Positions 49,273-58,012 are shown, counted from the stretch's first letter. The stretch is DNA of 64,000 nt from Thermoguttaceae bacterium (GCA_017939795.1 JAGBAA010000076.1:1-64000), one strand, 5' to 3'. Made by a program: numbers and translations. Notes: generated by a model not told the origin, from the letters alone.

Positions 49273-50487
49273 ATGAACAGAATTTCGATCTTTTCATGTG
49301 CTGCAGTTTCTGCGCTGACGGTCTGCGGCGGTTTTTTGTCTGCTTCGGAATCGGCGGGATCATCGGAACCTGCGTCAGTACCGGCTCCCGCGGCTGCACA
49401 GGCTCCCGCGGCTGTACAGGCTTCTGTTTCTGCTTCGTCGGAGACCTTTGCGCAGAAGATCAGCGAGTCTGCCGCCCGCGGTATTGCGTATCTTCGCACG
49501 GTCCAGGCGGAGGACGGGTCGTTTCAGAGTCAAATGGGGACGGGGTTGACGAGCATTGCGGTCATCGGGATGCTTTCGAATGGCGTGCCGGTGGATGATC
49601 CGATGCTCTCCAAAGCGGTCGATTACCTGAAATCGCAGGCCCAGCCGGACGGCGCGATCGTGAATCCGGGGATGGGGTTCGGAAACTATGAGACGAGCAT
49701 CGGCGTCGTTGCGCTTGCGCGTGCGCGGAAGGCCGGCAGGACGGATCTGGATGAGATCCTGAAGTTTGCAGAACGGTATCTGCGCAAATATCAGTGGGAT
49801 GAATCGGAAGGTCTCGATGCGTCGGACATCAAGTTCGGCGGAGCAGGGTACGGCGGGAAAATGTCGCGTCCCGACCTTTCGAATACCGGGTTCATGCTCG
49901 ATGCGCTGCATGAACTGGGAGCCGGTCCGGATGATGAGGCCGTGAAAAAAGCGGTCGTTTTTGTCTCGCGGTGCCAGGGACTGGAGTCGGAGCACAACAC
50001 GCTCCCGTTTGCGGCAGACAGCGACGGCGGTTTCGTCTACGTGATCGACTCGCAGGCCGAGGGGCAGGCGAAAGATCTGCCGAAGGGACTCGTGAAAAGC
50101 TCGCTGAGTACGTACGGATCCATGACGTACACGGGGTTCAAGAGTCTGATCTACGCGGGGTTGACGAAAGAAGATAAACGGGTCCAGACGGCTCTCGCGT
50201 GGCTGACGGACCGATACAGCGTTACGGAGAATCCCGGACAGGGCGAAGCCGGTCTGTTCTACTATTATATTGCGATGAGTCGAGCACTGACGGCCTACGG
50301 TGTCGATACGTTTGCCGACGCGAACGGTACAGTACACGATTGGCGGGCGGAGATCGTGGAGCAGCTTCTTGCGCGTCAGCAGGAAGACGGCTCATGGGTA
50401 AATACGAACCGGCGGTGGATGGAGAATAATCCGGTGCTCGTGACGGGGTATGCACTGATGGTGCTTGGGAACTGCCAAAAACGTTAA
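49273..50487 (+). CDS. Secreted squalene-cyclase/prenyltransferase-repeat protein
   Basis: This 404-residue protein has a signal peptide and an Ala/Pro-rich spacer. It then has alpha/alpha-toroid repeats of the squalene cyclase/prenyltransferase type: GIAYLRTVQAEDGSFQSQMG, AVDYLKSQAQPDGAI, YLRKYQWDESEGLDASDIKF, ALAWLTDRYSVTENPGQGEA and LLARQQEDGSWVNTNRRWME with the QxDGSW turn. The catalytic DxDD of true cyclases is not seen. Such secreted toroid proteins are common in Planctomycetes and their role is unknown; they are not likely to make hopanoids. GGAG precedes ATG 49273. It is the only plus-strand gene between 40.9 and 64 kb. Confidence 0.88.
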   Translation: MNRISIFSCAAVSALTVCGGFLSASESAGSSEPASVPAPAAAQAPAAVQASVSASSETFAQKISESAARGIAYLRTVQAEDGSFQSQMGTGLTSIAVIGMLSNGVPVDDPMLSKAVDYLKSQAQPDGAIVNPGMGFGNYETSIGVVALARARKAGRTDLDEILKFAERYLRKYQWDESEGLDASDIKFGGAGYGGKMSRPDLSNTGFMLDALHELGAGPDDEAVKKAVVFVSRCQGLESEHNTLPFAADSDGGFVYVIDSQAEGQAKDLPKGLVKSSLSTYGSMTYTGFKSLIYAGLTKEDKRVQTALAWLTDRYSVTENPGQGEAGLFYYYIAMSRALTAYGVDTFADANGTVHDWRAEIVEQLLARQQEDGSWVNTNRRWMENNPVLVTGYALMVLGNCQKR

Positions 50488-50499
50488 AGATCCGAACCT

Positions 50500-50752
50500 C
50501 AAAAAGCCCTTCCTTCAGGAGGGGCTCGCGCAGTGAGACGGTGTGGTTTGGAGTACGGCGATACGGTGTGCTTGCGCACGTTTGCCGCGTGGAAGCGGGA
50601 AAAAACGTGAGATCCAGCCCCGATAGGAAGATGCCGCACGCCAATTCCCGGCGAATGGCCTGACGGCCTGTATCGCCGAATGAAAAAGCGGCAAAAGTCA
50701 CTTCGTGACGGAATTGCCGCGTTCCAAAAGGCGGCTCGCGCAGCGAGATGCG
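50500..50752. repeat. REP-like repeats downstream of the cyclase-repeat gene
   Basis: GGGGCTCGCGCAGTGAGACG with GTGTGGTTTGG (50521-50553) and GGCTCGCGCAGCGAGA (50731-50746) repeat the element at 48989-49020. Between them is a hairpin-rich stretch, including GTGTGCTTGCGCAC at 50567-50580. No gene is supported between 50488 and 50780. Confidence 0.6.
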
Positions 50753-50780
50753 GATTCCATGCCTGGGTATGGCTGCGCGT

Positions 50781-52010
50781 TCAGGAAGTCTGGCTTGCGA
50801 GGATGATCCCCAGGACCGTCAGGAGGGCACCGGCCCAAAAAACGGGATTGGTCGGCTCGCTGAAGATGAGCATCCCGGCGAAAATATTCAGGAGGACCTG
50901 AAGGACGGACATTGCGGCCGCTTTCGACGCGGAAGCGTAGCGGTAGGAGAGGTTCTTGAGGTAGAATGCGAAGAACGTCAGGATCCCCGCCGCCAAAATA
51001 CTCAGCCAGCATGCCGTCGGAACTTCCGTGCAGAGAGCGGAGAGCGGAGTTCCGGCTGCCTGCATCTTGCTCAGCATCGCGATGAAACCGAAAAGACCGC
51101 CGAATCCAAAGACCATCGACACGACGAAGTACGCAGAGACGGGTTTGGGAGCTGCCTCGCCTTCTTTCAGTTCCGGTTTTTTCATGACGGCACGCAGGAT
51201 CAGTGTGTAGATCGCGTACCCCATCCCCGTAATGAACGCACAGAGAAAACCAAACGTCCGGGCATCAAGCGGGACAGTGAAACTTCCGTACGGGATTCCG
51301 GAGACCATTTTTTCTGCTTCTGCATCGGACTCCGCAGGCAGAGCGGCAGGGGATTTCGCCCGGACTTCCTCGGCAGGAACGGCATCGGGTCCCACACTGA
51401 CTTTCTCGGACGGAACGGCATCGGGTTCCGCACAGACTTCCACAGCCGGAACGGCGGCGGGAGCTTCTTTAGCTTTTTTCGCGAGTGAATTACTGAAACC
51501 AAAGAGTGAGACGGCCGCGATCAGCACGCAGATCATCCCGAATTTCAGCGGCGTGATTTTTTCACGAAGCAGGAGCGCACCAAAAATTGCGCATCCCAAA
51601 ATCGTGATGGTTCGGATGACGGGCAGACCGAGTGCCATGCCGATCAGGTCATTTGCGAGGACATGGTGCCCAATGCCGATGTACTCGCAGAAAAACGCCG
51701 CCACGATCAGTCCGAGAATGACTTTGACGCCCGGAATGGACGTTTTGCCCGTGCGCCACAGGTAAATGAAGATCGGAATGGCGAACATGGCGGCGATCCA
51801 CTCTTTGAAGCAGAGGATCCAGTCTCCGCGCCAGGCCGGAGCAAACGTTCCGCCGTCGAGAAACCATCCGCGATTGATGAACTGCACGAAAATGTAGACC
51901 ACACTGAAAAGCGTGTCCGAAAGAATGCAGAGAAGGGTGCCGTACGCTTTGTCGGACATGACGGTACGTTTTCCCTGGGTCTGATTCGGGTCGATGGATG
52001 AAGTACTCAT
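50781..52010 (-). CDS. DMT/EamA-family transporter with Ala/Val/Glu insert
   Basis: This 409-residue protein has ten predicted TM helices in two EamA-like halves. The first half spans about 18-175 (GTLLCILSDTLFSVVYIFVQ, NDLIGMALGLPVIRTITILG). The second spans about 250-409 (GFLCAFITGMGYAIYTLILR, ASKAAAMSVLQVLLNIFAGM, NPVFWAGALLTVLGIILASQ). The two halves are separated by a 65-residue loop of degenerate repeats (PDAVPSEKVSVGPDAVPAEE). Drug/metabolite transporters of this kind export or import small metabolites; here a sugar or sugar acid of the adjacent pathway is possible. AAGGAG lies 6 bases before the ATG. The etfBA stop lies 99 bases upstream. Confidence 0.85.
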   Translation of the reverse strand: MSTSSIDPNQTQGKRTVMSDKAYGTLLCILSDTLFSVVYIFVQFINRGWFLDGGTFAPAWRGDWILCFKEWIAAMFAIPIFIYLWRTGKTSIPGVKVILGLIVAAFFCEYIGIGHHVLANDLIGMALGLPVIRTITILGCAIFGALLLREKITPLKFGMICVLIAAVSLFGFSNSLAKKAKEAPAAVPAVEVCAEPDAVPSEKVSVGPDAVPAEEVRAKSPAALPAESDAEAEKMVSGIPYGSFTVPLDARTFGFLCAFITGMGYAIYTLILRAVMKKPELKEGEAAPKPVSAYFVVSMVFGFGGLFGFIAMLSKMQAAGTPLSALCTEVPTACWLSILAAGILTFFAFYLKNLSYRYASASKAAAMSVLQVLLNIFAGMLIFSEPTNPVFWAGALLTVLGIILASQTS

Positions 52011-52030
52011 GAACGTCTCCTTGAATGAAT

Positions 52031-52089
52031 GGTTGATGGGTGGGTCAGGTTGGATTCGGTTGGTTGAGCTGGTTGGGGCAGGTTGATCG
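52031..52089 (-). repeat. Degenerate GGTTG repeat after the etfBA stop
   Basis: GGTTG occurs about six times with varied 3-10-base spacing just after the stop codon of etfBA (minus strand). It is a weaker version of the stop-adjacent repeats seen elsewhere in the window. Confidence 0.5.
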
Positions 52090-52109
52090 AGTCAACGGCC
52101 TGGATCTCG

Positions 52110-53693
52110 TTATTTTTCCGCGAAATTCCAAAAATCTTCGGCATGTGCTTCGATCCCATAGTCCGCGAACTCAAAGATCCGCGCGTTTCGGTCCGGGTTC
52201 ACGGCGAGGATGACGTCGGCACTCTCAATGGCGCACATATGCTGCACGGCACCGGAGATCCCGACCGCGACGTAGATCTTGGGCGAAACGTTCCGGCCGG
52301 TCAGTCCGATCTGGTACTCGTACGGGACGCCGTCGGAATCGACCAGCGCACGGGAGGCCGCCGGCAGTGCGTTCCATTTTTTCGCCAGTTTTTTCAGCGT
52401 CTCCCAGTTTCCCGCGATCCCGCGTCCCCCTGCAAGGATCAGGTCTCCGGAGTCGGCGTCTGCCGTCCGTACGGTTCCCATCTGCGGACGCGTTCTGCAC
52501 ACGATTTTCGCCAGGACGTCTCCGCTTCTTGCCGGTCGGTAAAAGAAAAGCGTTTCGCCGTCCGTTTCCAGTTCCGTACAGTCCGCACAAAGCCCCGTTC
52601 CGAGCAGTGCCGCCGTCTGCGGAGCCGTTTTTCGTCCCCAAAGATCTGCGTTCCAGAGGACGACATCCGCATCCCGAACGGCCTCGGCGATCGTGTGCGG
52701 ATCGGTCTTCTCCACGAAAATGACCTCCTCCGCGATCTCACGGGCTGCCGATTCGACTTCATGCCCGACGACAAAAACTTTCGACAGTTTCGGACCCGGC
52801 ACACCATTCGCCGATCCGCTTTCCGCATCGTTGGCCAATTCCGTGCTCTCGCGTCTCTCCGATCCTGTGCCGCCATCCATTTCCGCCGCACGGGATCCTG
52901 AAATTTGACGTCCCAGCCGGGCGGGCTGATCCCGGAGCGTCTCCAAAAGCGGCAAAAGTTCCTCCAGCTGGATCCAGCGGCATTTTCTTCGTCCGCGTTC
53001 TGCCGTAAAAGTCTGAAGCACGCGCGTTGGCGAACCGGCCGTTCCGCAGAATTCTGCCGGAATGCCCAATTCCGCACGCGAGAGGACCTCTACGTTTCCT
53101 GCTCGGGAGCGAAGTGACGGAAAACGCAGTTCGCGGATCCGTTCCAGCGTCAGGACTGCCGGTGCCTGCACGATTTCCGTTCCGGTGCGGGTCCGCAGCG
53201 TCTGTTTCCCGATTCCAGACGGAAATTCCAGGCAGTTTGCCGCCAATCCGATCTCCAGAAGTGCCGCCAGTTCCGGTCCGACCTGCGCCGTGTCGCCGTC
53301 GATGGTCTGACGCCCGCAGAAGATCCAGTCCGCCGGTCCGTACTCCTTCTCGATCTTCCGGACGGCTGCCGCCAGGATCCGGCTCGTCGCCAGCGTATCG
53401 CTCCCGGCAAAGTCCGCGTCGGAAAGCAGAACGGCACGCAATTGCACGGAGTTTCCAAGACGCGTGAGTTTCCGCATCGGCTCCATCCACGTTAGCGGCC
53501 CCATGCCGAGGAGGAAAAGCTCTGTGGCGGTTCCGACCGTTTCCGGATCTTCCGACATTCCCGGCGTCCCCGTTTTTTCCAGCGTCTGCGTTTTTTTCAG
53601 CGTCTCCGCCAATTCCAGCGCGCACTCCAAAGCCGAAGCATCAAACGGATTCAGCTCTCCCTGAATGAATTTCGTGCAGACGATGATCCGCAT
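52110..53693 (-). CDS. Single-chain electron transfer flavoprotein (EtfB-EtfA fusion)
   Basis: This 527-residue protein carries both Etf subunits in one chain. Residues 1-260 are EtfB: MRIIVCTKFIQGELNPFDAS at the start, then IFCGRQTIDGDTAQVGPELA and LTLERIRELRFPSLRSRAG. Residues about 320-527 are EtfA: VFVVGHEVE, VVLWNADLWGRKTAPQTAAL, GRGIAGNWET, then the FAD-binding C-terminus RNVSPKIYVAVGISGAVQHM and LAVNPDRNARIFEFADYGIE. Etf carries electrons between flavin dehydrogenases and other partners, in bifurcating forms with ferredoxin and NAD. GGAGG lies 8 bases before ATG 53693; a longer frame to 53768 overlaps the upstream kinase gene. The cluster's GlcD-like flavoprotein is the obvious partner. 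Confidence 0.92.
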   Translation of the reverse strand: MRIIVCTKFIQGELNPFDASALECALELAETLKKTQTLEKTGTPGMSEDPETVGTATELFLLGMGPLTWMEPMRKLTRLGNSVQLRAVLLSDADFAGSDTLATSRILAAAVRKIEKEYGPADWIFCGRQTIDGDTAQVGPELAALLEIGLAANCLEFPSGIGKQTLRTRTGTEIVQAPAVLTLERIRELRFPSLRSRAGNVEVLSRAELGIPAEFCGTAGSPTRVLQTFTAERGRRKCRWIQLEELLPLLETLRDQPARLGRQISGSRAAEMDGGTGSERRESTELANDAESGSANGVPGPKLSKVFVVGHEVESAAREIAEEVIFVEKTDPHTIAEAVRDADVVLWNADLWGRKTAPQTAALLGTGLCADCTELETDGETLFFYRPARSGDVLAKIVCRTRPQMGTVRTADADSGDLILAGGRGIAGNWETLKKLAKKWNALPAASRALVDSDGVPYEYQIGLTGRNVSPKIYVAVGISGAVQHMCAIESADVILAVNPDRNARIFEFADYGIEAHAEDFWNFAEK

Positions 53694-53754
53694 TTCAGCA
53701 TCCTCCTTTCTCTTTGCCGTCTTTTCATCCTCATCCGGTGCTTTTCGACGCGGC

Positions 53755-55233
53755 TCAAAACTCCCCATGATAGATCGGTTCCAGAGCGGTCTGGACCGCT
53801 TTGTACCGACGGAAAAGTTCTGCGTACTGCTTCGTCCGCTCGGGATCCGGTTCCGTGCGGGAAACCTCTTTTGTGCAGATGTGCAGGGCGGTTTCCAGAG
53901 ACGGGAAAAGCCCGGCGGCCGTTCCTGCGAGCATCGCAGACCCCAGCGACGAGTCCGTATTTTCCTTCCGAATGAGCGTCATGCCGAGCACATCCGCGAG
54001 GATCTGCCTCCAAACGGGACTCTGTGCCCCCCCGCCGATCGCGACGGCCGTCTCTTCGTGAGGGATCCGGATCTCCTCAAGCGCACACCGACAGTCCAGC
54101 ATCGAGAAGGCGACGCCCTCAAAAACTGCCCGCGTGAAGTGCGCTTTTGTGTGCCCGGCCCGGATCCCGACGAAACTCCCGCACAGTTTTGGGTCGGCGT
54201 ACGGAGTCAGCTCACCATTCAGGTACGGATGGTAAACGAGTCCCTCGCAGCCTGCCGGGATCTTGGACGCAGCATCGGCGAGTTCCTGAAATTCTCCGCC
54301 GAACGTGTCTCGAAACCACCGAAACGATGCCGCACACGATTTCGTCGCGGTTCCCGGATACCAAAGCCCCGGCACGATGTGCGAGTAGTTGATCAGATGG
54401 CGGCTTGGGTACGCGCGGTCCGTCACGACACAGATCCGGCCGGCGGTCGCCAGCTTGATGGTCATTTGCCCCGGCGAGACCGCTCCGGACGCGAACACTT
54501 CCATTACCGTGTCCGTCGTCCCGCAAAGTACGGGCGTTCCCGCACGCAGCCCCGTCTCTTCCGCAGCCTTCGGCGTGATCTCGCCCGCAATGTCGGAGGG
54601 ATGGACCAGCTTCGGAAGTAGCCCGCCATCCGTTGAAGATCCCAGAAGTCCGCAGAGCGTTTCGGACCAATCCATCCGCGAGGAATCGAAAAACATCGAC
54701 CCCTGCGCCTCGATCATGTCGGTCACGTGGTCCCCGGTCAGCTGATGGCGAACGAAGTCCTTCGCAAACAGGATCCGGCGCGTCTTTTTCCAGACCTCCG
54801 GCTCATTCTCGCGGATCCAGAGCAGCTGAGGGAGCGTCCAGATCGTGTCGGGCTGATGGAGGACCTCGCGCTCAATGACGTCCAGGTACTTTTCCCGCAA
54901 AAAATGTACTTCCCGCGTACTGCGTGAATCCGTCCAGTAAATTGCCGGACGAAGGACCCGGAAATCCTCATCCGTCAGGACGGCCGTGTGCGTCGCGGCA
55001 TCCAGAGCGAGAGCCGCGATCTCGGAAGCATCCACTCCCGATTTTTCAAGCAGCTCGCCGATCGTTCGGCACGTTGCCGAATACCAGTCCCGCGGATCCT
55101 GTTCCGCGCAGCCTGGGTGAGGGTAGGAGGTCGGATACTCCACCGTATTCACCGCCGCGATCCGTCCGTCTTCCGCGAGCAGGACTGCCTTACTCGCTCC
55201 GCCGCCAAAATCGATTCCCAGTACATACTTCAT
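53755..55233 (-). CDS. FGGY-family carbohydrate kinase (xylulokinase-like)
   Basis: This 492-residue sugar kinase has YVLGIDFGGGASKAVLLAED as the first phosphate loop, IAALALDAATHTAVL, AIYWTDSRSTREV (substrate-contact region), LVHPSDIAGEITPKAAEETG, VLCGTTDTVMEVFASGAVSP, and the second FGGY signature region AVAIGGGAQSPVWRQILADV. The family phosphorylates xylulose, fuculose, rhamnulose, glycerol and others; the sequence alone does not fix the sugar. Its place after iolB and before etfBA ties it to the sugar/cyclitol cluster. The ribosome site is weak (GAAGCG). A GC-rich hairpin lies in the gap behind iolB. Confidence 0.9.
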   Translation of the reverse strand: MKYVLGIDFGGGASKAVLLAEDGRIAAVNTVEYPTSYPHPGCAEQDPRDWYSATCRTIGELLEKSGVDASEIAALALDAATHTAVLTDEDFRVLRPAIYWTDSRSTREVHFLREKYLDVIEREVLHQPDTIWTLPQLLWIRENEPEVWKKTRRILFAKDFVRHQLTGDHVTDMIEAQGSMFFDSSRMDWSETLCGLLGSSTDGGLLPKLVHPSDIAGEITPKAAEETGLRAGTPVLCGTTDTVMEVFASGAVSPGQMTIKLATAGRICVVTDRAYPSRHLINYSHIVPGLWYPGTATKSCAASFRWFRDTFGGEFQELADAASKIPAGCEGLVYHPYLNGELTPYADPKLCGSFVGIRAGHTKAHFTRAVFEGVAFSMLDCRCALEEIRIPHEETAVAIGGGAQSPVWRQILADVLGMTLIRKENTDSSLGSAMLAGTAAGLFPSLETALHICTKEVSRTEPDPERTKQYAELFRRYKAVQTALEPIYHGEF

Positions 55234-55273
55234 GAGTTTCGCTTCATTTTCATTTTTTCAAAATTCCTGCCTG

Positions 55274-55303
55274 CCCCGAACAGCTTCAGGAAACCGTTCG
55301 GGG
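55274..55303 (-). other. Intercistronic hairpin between iolB and the FGGY kinase
   Basis: CCCCGAAC (55274-55281) pairs perfectly with GTTCGGGG (55296-55303). There is no immediate T-run, so an mRNA-processing or attenuation role is as likely as termination. Confidence 0.45.
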
Positions 55304-55342
55304 CGGAGTGCCTGACTTTCAGACTGCCTGACTTTTACGCCG

Positions 55343-56143
55343 TCAGCCGTTCAGCCATTTATGTCCCTCCTCGGTCGTCATGTGGAAACCGCGGTTTTCG
55401 CCCGCCATGATCCACAGATAGTAGTTCTCGTAGCCCGGCGCACAGCAGAACGGATGGTATCCGCGCGGGATCTCGACAAAATCGCCGGACTTCACCGTGT
55501 ACGTCTCGTCGATGTCGCCTTCCTTCGTGTAGACGCGCTGAATGCCGAATCCGCTCGGTTTGTCGAACTCATAATAGTAGATCTCTTCCTGAACGCCTTC
55601 CGTCGGCATATTGTCGTCGTCGTGCTTGTGCGGGGGATAGCTTGCCCACTGACCGCCCTTCACGTACGCTTCCCCGATGTAGAGCAGGTTCGCCGGGCAG
55701 CGTTCGTCGAGAATGAAGTGTGCCTGACGCTCCCACCCCGGTTTGCCGAGGTCCTTGATGAGGACGTCTTCCGGAGAGATCAGACGCGGTTCAAGCTCGG
55801 TATCTTCCGACGGTGATTTGCACACGGCGATCGAGACTTCCGTCACGCCGATGATGGTGAACGGACGCTCGGCCGGCACGTAAACGCACGTGGCGGGACC
55901 GTCAAAGACATTCTTCCGTTTCCCGATATTCTCGAACGTGAAATCTTCTCCCGAAACGGTACAGTTTCCGCCGAGGATAAGCAGGCCGTACTCTTTCCCG
56001 CCTTCCTGGTACGATTTCTGCGCACCGGGCTGAAGTTTCAGCATATCGACTTCCAGCATCTCCAGCGAGCTGTTCGCCCACGTAATGACGGCCGACTTGC
56101 CGTTCTCTTTGTTCCACGATTTTTTGAGGGATTCGTCCGACAT
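55343..56143 (-). CDS. iolB: 5-deoxy-glucuronate isomerase
   Basis: This 267-residue protein matches IolB, the double-cupin enzyme that converts 5-deoxy-D-glucuronate to 5-dehydro-2-deoxy-D-gluconate in inositol breakdown. Family marks are ITWANSSLEMLEVDML, VYVPAERPFTI, the metal-binding YPPHKHDDDNMPTEGVQEEI with YYYEF, GFGIQRVYTKEGDIDETYTV, and the second cupin end GDFVEIPRGYHPFCCAPGYE with YYLWIMAGE. The start at 56143 has GGAG 7 bases upstream. The next two enzymes of the pathway (IolC-like kinase, IolJ-like aldolase) fit the PfkB kinase and class II aldolase encoded 2-3 kb upstream on the same strand. iolG, iolE and iolD are not in the window. Confidence 0.92.
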   Translation of the reverse strand: MSDESLKKSWNKENGKSAVITWANSSLEMLEVDMLKLQPGAQKSYQEGGKEYGLLILGGNCTVSGEDFTFENIGKRKNVFDGPATCVYVPAERPFTIIGVTEVSIAVCKSPSEDTELEPRLISPEDVLIKDLGKPGWERQAHFILDERCPANLLYIGEAYVKGGQWASYPPHKHDDDNMPTEGVQEEIYYYEFDKPSGFGIQRVYTKEGDIDETYTVKSGDFVEIPRGYHPFCCAPGYENYYLWIMAGENRGFHMTTEEGHKWLNG

Positions 56144-56219
56144 TTTGTTTCTCCTTTGAGTTTCTTGAAAAAATTTGGAAAGTTTTGAATAAAATTTGCA
56201 AGTTTTCAAATCATCCCCA

Positions 56220-56248
56220 TTGACATCGGCCCCATAATGGAGTATAAT
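56220..56248 (+). promoter_or_regulatory. Perfect consensus promoter facing into the SIR2 gene's 3' end
   Basis: TTGACA (56220-56225), a 17-base spacer, TATAAT (56243-56248), with a second TATAAT 4 bases further on (56253-56258). It points right, antisense to the end of the SIR2 gene, while all nearby genes run left. Downstream, TGC-A-TTGC/GCAA-GCA pairing (56284-56302) and CCCTTTTTTATTT (56316-56328) could end a short RNA. No plus-strand protein is supported after it. Confidence 0.6.
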
Positions 56249-56320
56249 CTGGATATAATTTGGCGCATGGTTTGGTGCCTCTGTGCATTGCGCGCAAGCA
56301 TCAGCCCTCTGTGCCCTTTT

Positions 56321-57916
56321 TTATTTCTCCTGTTTCTCATACTTCACGAAGTGCGTATAGCACAGCACCTGCTTAAAATGGGTCTCATTGATGATACCCT
56401 CATTCTCTTTTGCCATTCGCTTGAGAAGGTCCAGCGATTCATCTACCGTAATTTTACCGTTGGCAAGTGCCCCGGATAATTCACCATGAAGTTGGTAGGC
56501 GATCTGCGATACATTCATTCCGCGCGTCCTGAACTCCTCATACATTTGAGTAATTTCTGCAATTGACCGCAATTTGGATAGTCCGGGAGTAAATTCCGCA
56601 AAAGTTTTTTTACGGAATTCGTAATTTTTACGAAATCTTGCACCGCACTCTTCAAGCGGGATCGTAATTTTGTGCCGAATAAAAAAGACCGGCGTATACT
56701 CGTCATGCACGATCTTTTTTTCCTCAAACCACCGTCTGGCAAATTCATTCCAGCTGCGTTCATGTTCATCAAGTACCATCTGAAGGACTTCTTCTTTACT
56801 GTATGAAACGACAGATTTCATTCCTTCGATTTTATCCTGGCTTCCAATATAGAGAGCCATTTGATCCGCCTTTGCAGTATCGAGTTCCTGTACGTAAACA
56901 GTTTGCCGACGGCCTCGCGAAGTGTCCTGGATCAGGCGTGCGATCATGGATTTATATTTGCGCAGTTCATACGCCGTCGCTCCTGGAGTCAGTTTGTCGA
57001 TCGTTTTAAAAATTTCTGCGAAATTATCCGTCTGGATAGCTGGGAAAGTCAGTCTTTTTCCAGCATATTCTGTAGAGAAGATACCTTCCTTCAAGGCCGT
57101 TTCACCTGGTTTATAGGAAACGAAAAGCATGAATTGCTGAACATCCTGGATGATCGAATCACTAAAACTGCCAATAAAATCGGCCATCAGTTTTTGGATA
57201 TTTTCGTCATTCAGAGAATAGCCGATGAAAATAATCGGAAAATCGAGCAGAGCATTCAGCAATTTTGACGAAACCAATTTCAGCGCAGAATCAAATCGCT
57301 CGAAGTCTTCTTCACATAAAATAATTCCGTCAGGATCCTGAACACATCCGTGGATCTTGAATATTTCGCCAAATCCGCTGCTGGTTCTAAAGTAGTATTT
57401 GTCCTGACTTTCGTAAACCTTAAAATTTCCGAAAATTTCCTTTTGCAAAAAACAGTCGTAGTTGGTCGTAAAAACCATACTCACTTTCTCTGAAATCTTC
57501 CGAAAAAGCGCGATTTCATCTAGTCGGGATTCGTCCAGCGTCCATGAAGTAAGCTGTTTTGCCGCTAATAATTTAAAAAAATCAACACCGTTCCGTGTGC
57601 ATTTTTCATATTCTTCTGCAGAAAAAAGAGTTTGCGGGTCTAACTTTTCCGTTTTGAGTTTTTCCAAAAGAGTATCCCGAAGGCAGGAAGCCATTTTCTG
57701 GTAAAGTTTCCCTTGCGTAATTTCAGGATCACGAACACAAAGTTCCTGACGGCGTGCTTCAAAAACATGTGGCGGAACCTTGATCAAGACTCTCAGACGT
57801 TCTAGAAGTTCTTCCCAATTTGGAAAATCCTTCAGGTATCTACGTGAAATTCCCGACCCAATAAATAAAACGGGCATTCTTTTGCTTTGGATGATTCGAT
57901 TCAGTGCCTCACTCAT
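56321..57916 (-). CDS. SIR2-family protein, probable antiphage defence NADase
   Basis: This 531-residue protein has an N-terminal SIR2 domain of about 300 residues: MPVLFIGSGISRRYLKDFPN with the NAD-binding GSGIS, VFTTNYDCFLQKEIFG, IFKIHGCVQDPDGIIL (catalytic His in K-I-H-G) and FPIIFIGYSLNDENIQKLMA. About 230 mostly helical residues of no recognised family follow. Stand-alone SIR2 proteins of this build (SIR2_2, DSR-like) deplete NAD on phage infection. The gene is much AT-richer than its neighbours and has no Shine-Dalgarno sequence. It stands between the iolB and PfkB kinase genes, so it looks like a recent insertion. No partner gene such as HerA is present. Confidence 0.85.
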   Translation of the reverse strand: MSEALNRIIQSKRMPVLFIGSGISRRYLKDFPNWEELLERLRVLIKVPPHVFEARRQELCVRDPEITQGKLYQKMASCLRDTLLEKLKTEKLDPQTLFSAEEYEKCTRNGVDFFKLLAAKQLTSWTLDESRLDEIALFRKISEKVSMVFTTNYDCFLQKEIFGNFKVYESQDKYYFRTSSGFGEIFKIHGCVQDPDGIILCEEDFERFDSALKLVSSKLLNALLDFPIIFIGYSLNDENIQKLMADFIGSFSDSIIQDVQQFMLFVSYKPGETALKEGIFSTEYAGKRLTFPAIQTDNFAEIFKTIDKLTPGATAYELRKYKSMIARLIQDTSRGRRQTVYVQELDTAKADQMALYIGSQDKIEGMKSVVSYSKEEVLQMVLDEHERSWNEFARRWFEEKKIVHDEYTPVFFIRHKITIPLEECGARFRKNYEFRKKTFAEFTPGLSKLRSIAEITQMYEEFRTRGMNVSQIAYQLHGELSGALANGKITVDESLDLLKRMAKENEGIINETHFKQVLCYTHFVKYEKQEK

Positions 57917-58012
57917 TTCAATCGATCCATTTCATTGTTAAATTTCCTAATTTTGACCTTGGTATGCCATGCCTCCCATATACACTCACAAGCTGATTGC
58001 AATAGGCCCACT

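Noticed and set aside
49273-50487. Squalene-hopene cyclase
   Set aside because: Toroid repeats are present but the protein is too short, secreted, and lacks the DxDD catalytic motif.
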